A DNA stretch of 34,222 nucleotides, taken from positions 1-34,222 of the forward strand of contig JADHXE010000011.1 in assembly GCA_016783125.1 (NCBI GenBank). Reading direction: 5' to 3'. Position 1 is the first letter of the stretch. Every line of letters begins with the position of its first letter. This stretch comes from Anaerolineales bacterium. Its GTDB lineage: Bacteria; Chloroflexota; Anaerolineae; Anaerolineales; UBA11858. Made by a program: the position numbers and the translations under genes. Under the pieces are notes generated by a model, which made no database searches, had not been told where the DNA came from, and worked only from the letters and a program-made list of their open reading frames with translations. Below are positions 16,071 to 22,508 of the stretch, piece after piece.

Positions 16071-16340
16071 ATGAAGCACGAAGAAGCGCTGCACCGATTG
16101 AAAAATGTTGAGGGGCACATCCGTGGTATCCAGCGGATGCTCGAAGAAGATAAATACTGTATTGATGTGATTCGCCAAATCCACGCCGCCCAGGCTGCCC
16201 TCAATAAGGTCAGTACCATGATCTTGGAAGGGCACTTGAATTCCTGCCTGATCACTGCCGTGCGCGGCGATGACCCGGATGACCGCGAGCGCGTACTTCA
16301 GGAGATCATCGACGTCTTTGAGGCGGCGACGAAAGTGTAG
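16071..16340 (+). CDS. csoR: CsoR-family Cu(I)-sensing repressor
   Basis: An 89-residue all-helical repressor. The Cu(I) ligand set of copper-type CsoR proteins is complete: Cys30 (YCIDVI), His55 and Cys59 (HLNSC). The N-terminal region RLKNVEGHIRGIQRML is the conserved DNA-contacting helix. In this family apo-protein binds the G-tract operator and Cu(I) binding releases it. It is the first gene of a five-gene copper operon, preceded by a matching operator and consensus promoter. The start ATG follows GGAGG at somewhat long spacing (AGGAGGCCGCCACG). The intact Cys/His/Cys pattern distinguishes it from RcnR (nickel/cobalt) and formaldehyde-sensing FrmR relatives, so copper is the confident assignment. 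Confidence 0.93.
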   Translation: MKHEEALHRLKNVEGHIRGIQRMLEEDKYCIDVIRQIHAAQAALNKVSTMILEGHLNSCLITAVRGDDPDDRERVLQEIIDVFEAATKV

Positions 16341-16349
16341 AAGGTAACT

Positions 16350-16438
16350 GGTGAATTAGTAAATTGGTAGATTGGTAGATTGGTAAATGGTTTCCTCGAA
16401 CCAATCTACCAATCTACCAATTTACCAATCTACCAATC
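16350..16438. repeat. 8-bp-period repeat array with inverted arms
   Basis: Units AAATTGGT, AGATTGGT, AGATTGGT on the left; CCAATCTA, CCAATCTA, CCAATTTA, CCAATCTA on the right; loop TTTCCTCGAA. It forms a long hairpin between csoR and the copZ-like gene and might modulate distal expression of the operon. Confidence 0.75.
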
Positions 16439-16469
16439 AAATAATATCCAAACTAAAGGAGTAACCCAC

Positions 16470-16676
16470 ATGACAACTGTAACTTACAACATCCCTGGTA
16501 TCAATTGTGGACACTGCGAGCACACCATCAAGATGGAAGTTGGCGATCTTGAAGGTGTGCAATCCGTTGAAGCCAGTTCGGAAAGCAAGACAGCCACAGT
16601 CGCCTTCGATGCGCCTGCCACTGAGCAAGGCATCAAGGATCTCTTGGCTGAAATCAACTACCCGGCTGTAAATTAG
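16470..16676 (+). CDS. copZ: CopZ-like copper chaperone (HMA domain)
   Basis: A 68-residue heavy-metal-associated domain with the metal-binding motif GINCGHCEHTI (CxxC) in the first loop and the beta-alpha-beta-beta-alpha-beta length typical of free-standing chaperones. The track starts at 16380 inside the repeat array; the ATG at 16470 has AAAGGAG at correct spacing and starts the domain directly. Expected to bind Cu(I) in the cytoplasm and pass it to the N-terminal domain of CopA, encoded 340 bases downstream, or to CsoR. The motif has His between the Cys residues (CGHC), a common variant. A mercury or zinc chaperone role is possible in principle, but CsoR and CopA in the same operon favour copper. 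Confidence 0.88.
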   Translation: MTTVTYNIPGINCGHCEHTIKMEVGDLEGVQSVEASSESKTATVAFDAPATEQGIKDLLAEINYPAVN

Positions 16677-16758
16677 TATTTTCAAATCAATCAACGTGCA
16701 GGGGTGTTGATGAGCAACACCCCCCCGCATGTTCTTATCGGTAATAAAGGAGTCCAAT

Positions 16759-17013
16759 ATGTGGTTCAATCATGGTTATGAATTTGGTTGGGGCGGCATG
16801 ATTTTCGGTGGGTTGATGATGCTGGTGTTTTGGGGTGGGTTAATTGCACTCATCTTTTGGGGAGTGCGATCTCTCATGTCGAGTAAAAACTATCCCCAAA
16901 CGGATACTCCCGAGCGAGTCCTGAGCGCCCTCGAGATTTTAGATCAGCGCTACGCGCAGGGCGAGATCAATCGAGATGAATATGCAGCGATAAAAGGGGA
17001 TATAGCCCACTGA
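16759..17013 (+). CDS. Small SHOCT-domain membrane protein
   Basis: An 84-residue protein: a Gly/Met/Phe-rich N-terminal membrane helix (about residues 12-38), a short linker, and a C-terminal SHOCT motif ([26 protein letters not shown]). The ATG at 16759 has AAAGGAG upstream, so I use it instead of the track start at 16729. The stop overlaps the copA start (TGATG), so the two are translationally coupled. Such proteins often accompany copper or heavy-metal efflux genes; SHOCT helices are thought to mediate oligomerisation or membrane-associated interaction. The molecular role here is not known. Confidence 0.85.
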   Translation: MWFNHGYEFGWGGMIFGGLMMLVFWGGLIALIFWGVRSLMSSKNYPQTDTPERVLSALEILDQRYAQGEINRDEYAAIKGDIAH

Positions 17014-19499
17014 TGTCCGATACAAAACAACTTACGTTGCCAATCACTGGCATGACCTGCGCCAATTGCGTCGCCGCCGTGGAACGTAATATCAAGAAGG
17101 TGGATGGTGTGCAGGTGGCAAATGTCAACCTATCCTCCGAGCGGGCCACGATTGAGTTTGATCCCGACCAAACAGGGCTGGGCGATTTCATGGCCCGCAT
17201 CGAGCGCGCCGGCTATGGTATCGCTGCTGGTGAAGCGGATTTTATGATCCAGCGTATGAGCGATGATAATGATGCCCGTCGCTTGGAGAAAGCGTTGATG
17301 GCTGAAACTGGCGTCTTGGACGTCCAGGTCAGTTTTACCAGCGCGCGCGCGCATCTTGAATATATCCCTACTATTATCAGCCAGGCTGAATTGCGCGATG
17401 CTGTCAAAGCGGCCGGTTTTGATGTGGTCGTTCTGGGCGGAGATGCAGAGGACGCCGAGGCCCAGGCGCGCGATAGGGAAATTGCTGAACAACGGCACTT
17501 ACTGGTTGTCGGTTTACTGTTCACCGTTCCACTGTTTCTTTTTTCCATGGGCCGTGATTTTAGCTTTTTGCCTGCCTGGGCTCATCAGCCGTGGGCAACT
17601 TGGTTGATGTTTGCCCTGGCGACCCCGGTTCAATTCTATGTCGGTTGGCAATACTACGTAGGTGCATTCAAATCCCTGCGCAATCTTTCCGCCAATATGG
17701 ATGTCCTGATCGCCATGGGATCATCAGTGGCTTATTTCTACTCTATCTTCATCGTGCTTGGGCTGCTTCCCGGGCATGTGTACTTCGAGACTGCGGCAGT
17801 AATCATTACTTTGATCAAGGTCGGCAAGTTCCTGGAGGCGCGTGCCAAAGGGCGCACCAGCGAGGCGATCAAAAAATTGATGGGCTTGCGCGCCAAAACA
17901 GCCCGCGTTGTTCGAGATGGCGCCGAGATCGAGATTCCCGCCGATGATGTTGTGGTAGGCGATATGGTTATCGTTCGACCCGGAGAGAAAATCCCTGTCG
18001 ATGGCGTGGTGGTTGAAGGTCGCTCCTCGGTGGACGAATCGATGATCACAGGTGAGTCTCTACCTGTAGAGAAAGGCCCTGGAGATGCGCTGGTCGGCGC
18101 CACGCTCAACAAGCTGGGACGACTCAAATTAGAAGCCACCAAAGTTGGCAAAGAAACCGCCCTTTCGCAGATCATCCGTCTGGTGGAAGAAGCCCAGGGC
18201 AGCAAAGCCCCCATCCAGAAACTGGCAGATCAAGTTTCTTCGATCTTCGTTCCGGCGGTGATCTTGATTGCGGCAGCCACTTTTCTAGTCTGGTATTTTT
18301 TGATCCCCATGTCTCCAGGGGCTGAGATGAGTCTTTTCACGCGCGCCCTGATCAATATGGTCGCCGTATTAGTTATCGCCTGTCCCTGCGCGATGGGGTT
18401 GGCGACGCCGACTGCGGTCATGGTCGGTACCGGCAAGGGCGCTGAGATGGGCATCTTGCTCAAATCGAGTGAGGCTTTAGAGCGCGCCGGTCGATTGACT
18501 ACGGTGGTGCTGGATAAGACGGGTACGATCACCAAAGGGCAGCCGGCGGTTACTGATGTAGTGGTCAGTGAGCAGTGGACAGTGGGCAGTGATGATGAAT
18601 TGCTTCGGTTAGCCGCTTCTGTGGAGCAAGGTTCCGAGCATCCCCTGGGTGAAGCCATCTGGGCGGAGGCGGGCAACCGCTCCCTGAGTCTCAGCCAGCC
18701 CGAGGGTTTCAAAGCCCAAGTCGGCCATGGCGTAGAAGCGCAAGTTGATGGCCTTGAAGTGTTGGTTGGCAATATGCGCATGATGGAAGCTCGTCAGATG
18801 TCGCTCAATGCTCTGGAGGGCGAAGTAAGACGATTGCAGGCCGAAGCCAAGACGGCTATGTTGGTCGCTGTCGATGGACAGGTCTGTGGGGTGATCGCTG
18901 TAGCCGATACCGTCAAAGATGGTTCAATCGAGGCCATTGCTCAGTTGAGAGAAATGGGATTGCGCGTAGCCGTGATCACGGGAGATAATCAGCAGACCGC
19001 CGAAGCCATTGCTGCCCAGGTTGGCATCGATGATGTTTTAGCTGAAGTCCTGCCCGGCGACAAAGCCGCTGAAATCAAAAACCTACAGGGACTGGGAACA
19101 AGTGACCAGGGATCAGTCTCCGTCTCCCGTCCCCCGTCCTCGGTCATAGCTATGGTCGGCGACGGCATCAACGACGCCCCCGCCCTGGCCCAGGCCGACG
19201 TGGGTATTGCCATCGGCACTGGCACCGATGTTGCTATGGCTGCCGCGCCGGTTACCTTGATTAGCGGCGATCTGCGCGGTGTGCCTAAGGCAATTGCGCT
19301 TTCGCGCCGAACCCTGCGTACCATCAAACAGAATCTTTTCTGGGCTTTTTTCTACAATGTGATCCTGATCCCCGCCGCCGCTGCCGGATTCTTGAATCCC
19401 ATGCTGGCCGCGGGCGCTATGGCTTTTAGCAGTATTTTTGTTGTCAGCAACAGTTTGCGATTGCGACGCTATCGCATGAAAATTTGGAGGATGATTTGA
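17013..19499 (+). CDS. copA: Copper-exporting P1B-type ATPase
   Basis: An 828-residue Cu(I) pump. Order: metal-binding domain 1 with GMTCANC (C16, C19); a second HMA-like fold (about 75-145) that has lost its CxxC; eight membrane helices; actuator motif TGES; transport motif CPC (457-459); phosphorylated Asp501 in DKTGT; HP motif in GSEHPLGEA; hinge GDGINDAP (716-723). It exports cytoplasmic Cu(I) using ATP, fed by the CopZ-like chaperone. Two stretches look repeat-derived: residues about 519-527 are encoded by a CAGTNNN heptamer array, and residues about 694-710 ([17 protein letters not shown]) form an unusual insert just before the hinge. All catalytic motifs remain. The start overlaps the SHOCT gene and the stop overlaps the redoxin start. 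Confidence 0.95.
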   Translation: MSDTKQLTLPITGMTCANCVAAVERNIKKVDGVQVANVNLSSERATIEFDPDQTGLGDFMARIERAGYGIAAGEADFMIQRMSDDNDARRLEKALMAETGVLDVQVSFTSARAHLEYIPTIISQAELRDAVKAAGFDVVVLGGDAEDAEAQARDREIAEQRHLLVVGLLFTVPLFLFSMGRDFSFLPAWAHQPWATWLMFALATPVQFYVGWQYYVGAFKSLRNLSANMDVLIAMGSSVAYFYSIFIVLGLLPGHVYFETAAVIITLIKVGKFLEARAKGRTSEAIKKLMGLRAKTARVVRDGAEIEIPADDVVVGDMVIVRPGEKIPVDGVVVEGRSSVDESMITGESLPVEKGPGDALVGATLNKLGRLKLEATKVGKETALSQIIRLVEEAQGSKAPIQKLADQVSSIFVPAVILIAAATFLVWYFLIPMSPGAEMSLFTRALINMVAVLVIACPCAMGLATPTAVMVGTGKGAEMGILLKSSEALERAGRLTTVVLDKTGTITKGQPAVTDVVVSEQWTVGSDDELLRLAASVEQGSEHPLGEAIWAEAGNRSLSLSQPEGFKAQVGHGVEAQVDGLEVLVGNMRMMEARQMSLNALEGEVRRLQAEAKTAMLVAVDGQVCGVIAVADTVKDGSIEAIAQLREMGLRVAVITGDNQQTAEAIAAQVGIDDVLAEVLPGDKAAEIKNLQGLGTSDQGSVSVSRPPSSVIAMVGDGINDAPALAQADVGIAIGTGTDVAMAAAPVTLISGDLRGVPKAIALSRRTLRTIKQNLFWAFFYNVILIPAAAAGFLNPMLAAGAMAFSSIFVVSNSLRLRRYRMKIWRMI
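18566..18593. repeat. Four-unit heptamer array inside copA
   Basis: CAGTGAG, CAGTGGA, CAGTGGG, CAGTGAT: exactly four 7-base units of the same CAGTNNN type as in the HdrDE-like gene. It is translated within [12 protein letters not shown] in the linker after the phosphorylation site. Confidence 0.75.
19087..19143. repeat. Heptamer-type insert inside copA
   Basis: The right part is a 7-base tandem (CGTCTCC, CGTCCCC, CGTCCTC, GGTC). The left part has GGGACTGGGAACAAGTGACC, partly complementary in style. It encodes an insert before the GDGINDAP hinge that the usual family sequence lacks. Confidence 0.65.
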
Positions 19500-20074
19500 A
19501 TAACAAAACTTCTTTTACTGGTAGATGGGGCCGCTTTTTAGTGGTTGGTGTACTGATATTGTCCGCAGTGCTGCTTCAGGCTTGCAGCAGTGAGACGGGC
19601 TTGCAAGTTGGCGCTGATGCGCCTGCTTTTTCCCTGCAATCAGCAGATGGTAGTACAGTGTCCTTAGATGAATATGCGGCTCAGCCGGTGCTGCTGTACT
19701 TCCATATGGCGATGGGCTGACCGCCCTGCATGCAGCAGATCGTTGATCTGCAAAACGACCCGGCTTTTCAAGCGTTGAACGTTTCCGTTATAAGCGTTTC
19801 TTTTGATCCGGCAGGCGAGCTATCTCAAGGGGCATTAGAATACGGCATTCACAGTATTCCTTTGTTAGTTGACGCTGATCATTCAGTCTCAGAAGCCTAT
19901 GATGTGCTCCAGTGGGCCGTGGGAACAGGCGAGCCAGGGCACACCTTTATCCTTGTAGATGCGGATGGAGAGATCGCTTGGATCCAAGATTATGGCGCGC
20001 CGGAGAACCGCGGCGTGATGTACGTCCCTGTGGATGAACTCACTCGCGAAGTGAGCGCCCACCTGGAAAATTGA
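19496..20074 (+). CDS. Redoxin lipoprotein, candidate selenoprotein (UPPC active site)
   Basis: A 192-residue thioredoxin-fold protein if TGA at 19718 is read as selenocysteine. The start is TTG at 19496, with GGAGG five bases upstream and a four-base overlap with the copA stop. It has a signal and lipobox (VLLQAC), then the redoxin core ([19 protein letters not shown]), the active-site strand [13 protein letters not shown], and a cis-Pro-region [16 protein letters not shown]. The in-frame TGA stands precisely where the first Cys of CxxC belongs, and the frame stays open and family-like for 114 codons beyond it. Downstream, GCAGATC-GTT-GATCTGC forms a perfect 7-bp hairpin whose G-first loop begins 22 bases after the TGA, within the accepted range for bacterial SECIS elements. 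Alternatives are a nonsense mutation or a sequencing error. Last gene of the copper operon; probable extracytoplasmic thiol oxidoreductase. Confidence 0.75.
19735..19751 (+). promoter_or_regulatory. Candidate bacterial SECIS hairpin
   Basis: GCAGATC-GTT-GATCTGC: perfect 7-bp stem, three-base loop beginning with G. The loop begins 21 intervening bases after the in-frame TGA at 19718-19720. This agrees with the published bacterial SECIS consensus (loop 16-37 bases from TGA, G among the first two loop bases). Confidence 0.6.
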
Positions 20075-20081
20075 AGAACCA

Positions 20082-20140
20082 CCCGAAAAAAGGGGTGTGG
20101 GGCGTGCTTGCTTTGCACGCCCCACACCCCTTTTTTCGGG
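20082..20140. terminator. Perfect 26-bp hairpin ending the copper operon (repeat-family core)
   Basis: CCCGAAAAAAGGGGTGTGGG.. pairs without mismatch with ..CCCACACCCCTTTTTTCGGG around the loop TTGCTTT. It starts eight bases after the redoxin stop and the right arm contains TTTTTT, so it probably terminates transcription. Its sequence is the core of the hairpin repeat family. Confidence 0.75.
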
Positions 20141-20194
20141 TAATCCGCTCCAAGGCTTAGCAGTTAGTGAGCTTAGCTCGTTTGTCCGTTTCAG

Positions 20195-20238
20195 AATGCC
20201 AAAGGTGTGTAACCGATACTCCTTTGGCATTTTGTTTT
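20195..20238 (+). terminator. Second rho-independent terminator after the copper operon
   Basis: Stem AATGCCAAAGG / CCTTTGGCATT (11 bp), followed by TTGTTTT. Confidence 0.7.
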
Positions 20239-20253
20239 GGGACTGTTGATGTG

Positions 20254-20259
20254 TATAAT
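20254..20259 (+). promoter_or_regulatory. Possible -10 box of the signalling cluster
   Basis: Perfect TATAAT with TTGTTT 16 bases upstream. It lies just after a terminator and would give a leader of about 175 bases, containing a hairpin repeat, before the gene at 20438. Confidence 0.4.
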
Positions 20260-20299
20260 TGAGAAGAAACATAAATACTCAGCCTCGAACCAGATGAGA

Positions 20300-20372
20300 C
20301 CGAAAAAGGGGTGTGCGGGGGGGGCACGCTTTGCGTCCCTTCAGGAACACCCCCGTACACCCCTTTTTTCGG
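20300..20372. repeat. Hairpin repeat core copy in leader region
   Basis: CCGAAAAAGGGGTGTGCGGG pairs with CCCCCGTACACCCCTTTTTTCGG, separated by an imperfect middle. It belongs to the same family as 20082 and 27419. The gene-free stretch 20141-20437 holds only this, the terminator at 20195 and the possible promoter at 20254. Confidence 0.7.
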
Positions 20373-20437
20373 AATTCCTGCTGCGAAGGCTTTATCCTGA
20401 ACAGTTGCGAAGAGACTAATAAAGCAAGGAGTGAAGC

Positions 20438-21337
20438 ATGAAAGTGTTAACGCTCATGGCGGACACCCCAGATTTTCAAAGATTTGTAAAACGACTGGCC
20501 TCAGATGGGTATCAGGTCGTCCAGGCCAATAACCATGATGAGGCTTGTGAATATCTCCAGAATGGTCAGATTCAAGCCGCAGTGCTTGATTTTGACATTG
20601 CCAGTGCCGAACTTGTCAGGAGGATTCGCGATGTTGGCGCGCCGGATTATATCTATGTCTTTGGTTTGTTGTCGGCGGCTGGAACTGGGGCAACGAATAA
20701 GAAGTCAGGGTTATTGGCGGACGAGTATATCTTCAAACCCATGGAACCTGATGAGCTCATCGCCCGTTTGGTTATCGTTGACCGTTATATCAAAACTCTG
20801 ACAGATATCCGCGCCAAGCAGAAATATCCTGAACCCATACGCGATGCTGTCACGGGCACTTTTAGTCAATCCACCATTCATGAATTATTGACCACTGAAG
20901 TGAGTCGTTCTAGAAGGACAAGAAAGAAATTTGTTTTAGCTGTCTTAGCCTTGGATGGTGCCAGCAATATTCGGGTGAAGCATAATCGAGATAGTCTCAA
21001 TAAAGCACTCTCGCAGGTTGCTCTCAAGATTTGGGCCAGCGTTCGAGCTTACGATCTGATTGGTCGCTGGGGTAAGACTGGTTTCATGCTCCTATTGCCA
21101 GAGACAACGCTCTCAGGTGCCACCGTAGTAGCGGAGCGCATACGTCAAAATGTGAGTAGCGTTCCCCTGGGTTTGCCCGATGAAATACAGCTTCAATTGA
21201 GTGCCAGCATGGGGTTTGTCCAAGCCAGTTCACGAGATTTTATATCGGTGGATGATCTTATCACCGAAGCGGAAAATTCCCTGGCTAAAGCCGAACAGGT
21301 TGGTGGTAATCACATCGTATTTGCCTGGGATGCCTAA
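20438..21337 (+). CDS. REC-GGDEF protein with degenerate active site
   Basis: A 299-residue two-domain protein. Residues 1-120 are a divergent receiver: the phospho-acceptor position is present (VLDFD, Asp51) and the Lys loop reads FKPME, but the acidic pair is reduced to MADT and the usual MPxxDG after the Asp is missing. Residues 140-299 are a GGDEF-family domain in which the signature is GKTGF (about 212-216) instead of GG(D/E)EF, so diguanylate cyclase activity is unlikely. The inhibitory-site motif RxxD is intact (RAYD, five residues before the signature). It could therefore serve as a c-di-GMP receptor or regulator rather than an enzyme. It is the first of three signalling genes on this strand. 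Function beyond this is inferred from motifs only. Confidence 0.85.
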   Translation: MKVLTLMADTPDFQRFVKRLASDGYQVVQANNHDEACEYLQNGQIQAAVLDFDIASAELVRRIRDVGAPDYIYVFGLLSAAGTGATNKKSGLLADEYIFKPMEPDELIARLVIVDRYIKTLTDIRAKQKYPEPIRDAVTGTFSQSTIHELLTTEVSRSRRTRKKFVLAVLALDGASNIRVKHNRDSLNKALSQVALKIWASVRAYDLIGRWGKTGFMLLLPETTLSGATVVAERIRQNVSSVPLGLPDEIQLQLSASMGFVQASSRDFISVDDLITEAENSLAKAEQVGGNHIVFAWDA

Positions 21338-21350
21338 GTCATTATCAATA

Positions 21351-21452
21351 GGGTGCGTTTCAAACGAGTTGGAGAGGTTATTACGTATTGCGTATTGTTT
21401 ATCGACGAATACGCAATACGCAGCAAGGCGTTCAATGAAATGAAACACTCCC
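21351..21452. repeat. Complete hairpin element, copy B (102 bp)
   Basis: Ends GGGTGCGTTTCAAACGAGTT and TGAAATGAAACACTCCC match copy A. The core differs: ACGTATTGCGTATTG pairs with ATACGCAATACGC. It lies between the two REC-GGDEF genes and encodes the spurious N-terminal extension of the ORF at 21353. Confidence 0.75.
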
Positions 21453-21484
21453 GTATCATTAGTAAGCATTCGGAAGGATTGCTC

Positions 21485-22417
21485 ATGGAAGTATTGATCG
21501 TTGAAGATGATCCAATTTCGCGCAAGTTACTGGCTCGCACACTCGCTAAACTGGACTATCAGGTCATCGATACCAAGAATGGCATTGATGCCTGGGACAT
21601 ACTTCAACAAAAACCTGTCCAATTAGTAATCACCGATTGGCTCATGCCCAAGATGGATGGCCTGGAGTTGACGCGCGCCATCCGTGAGGCTGAACTGCCC
21701 AATTATGTCTACATCATGATCCTGACCAGCCAGGAGGGGATTGATAATGTCATCGATGGTTTGGATGCTGGAGCAGATGATTACTTAGTCAAGCCATTCA
21801 ATCCAAGGGAGCTAAGCGCTCGCCTGAAAATTGGAGAGCGGGTATTGGATTTGGAACAACGTTTGAGGGGTGCTCACGATAAAATGAAGTATCTGGCCAT
21901 GCACGACGAATTGACTGGGCTTTGGAATCGCAGAGCTTTCTATAGTCATGCTTTAGCTGAGTTGGATCACGCTGCTCGTGGAGATCTTTCCTTATGTATC
22001 ATTATGTTGGATATCGATCATTTTAAATCAGTCAATGATCGCTTTGGGCACTTGGTCGGTGATCAAGCCCTGAAGATGGTCGCTGATACACTTATGAAAC
22101 ATGTGCGGCAATATGATCGGGTAGGGCGTTGGGGGGGCGAAGAATTTATCGTCATATTGCCGACAACCACCTTGGAAGAATCCATCGATGTTGCTGAGCG
22201 TTTGCGAGTAAAAGTAGCTTCAGCGAAATTGCCGTTAAAAGAACCTGAAGGCGATGGTGCCCTTCAGGTGCAGATCAGCCTGGGTGTGGCTTGTACCATA
22301 GGAGATGAAGGCATCGAATTAGATACCCTTGTTGATCGCGCAGACGAAATGCTTTATCAGGCAAAAGAAGCAGGGCGCAATCGAGTTTGTGTTTATTCAG
22401 AAACAACTGGCGAGTAA
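21485..22417 (+). CDS. Response regulator with diguanylate cyclase domain (REC-GGDEF, PleD-like)
   Basis: A 310-residue response regulator that makes c-di-GMP from two GTP. The receiver (1-125) has the acidic pair (VEDD), phospho-acceptor Asp in VITDWLMPKMDG, Thr in LTSQ and Lys in VKPF. The GGDEF domain has the intact signature GGEEF (about 217-221), the metal-binding DIDHFKSVND, and an RxxD product-inhibition site (RQYD) five residues before the signature. The track starts at 21353, but that extension lies in a repeat element; the ATG at 21485 has GGAAGGA upstream and begins the receiver directly. It lies between the degenerate paralogue and the hybrid kinase, which is the likely phosphate donor. 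Confidence 0.95.
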   Translation: MEVLIVEDDPISRKLLARTLAKLDYQVIDTKNGIDAWDILQQKPVQLVITDWLMPKMDGLELTRAIREAELPNYVYIMILTSQEGIDNVIDGLDAGADDYLVKPFNPRELSARLKIGERVLDLEQRLRGAHDKMKYLAMHDELTGLWNRRAFYSHALAELDHAARGDLSLCIIMLDIDHFKSVNDRFGHLVGDQALKMVADTLMKHVRQYDRVGRWGGEEFIVILPTTTLEESIDVAERLRVKVASAKLPLKEPEGDGALQVQISLGVACTIGDEGIELDTLVDRADEMLYQAKEAGRNRVCVYSETTGE

Positions 22418-22508
22418 GAGTAAGTGTAACTGCTCAGCCATAGAGAGAAAGTTAGGGTATCTCTTCCTTGGCCCGAGTAGTTACGAGTAAGTCAATGAGG
22501 AGACCCTC

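Noticed and set aside
15500-16255. Long ORFs in the gene-free block (251 aa minus, 137 aa plus at 15558)
   Set aside because: They run through inverted repeats and the csoR start, and read similarly on both strands because of the palindromes. No ribosome-binding site or known domain.
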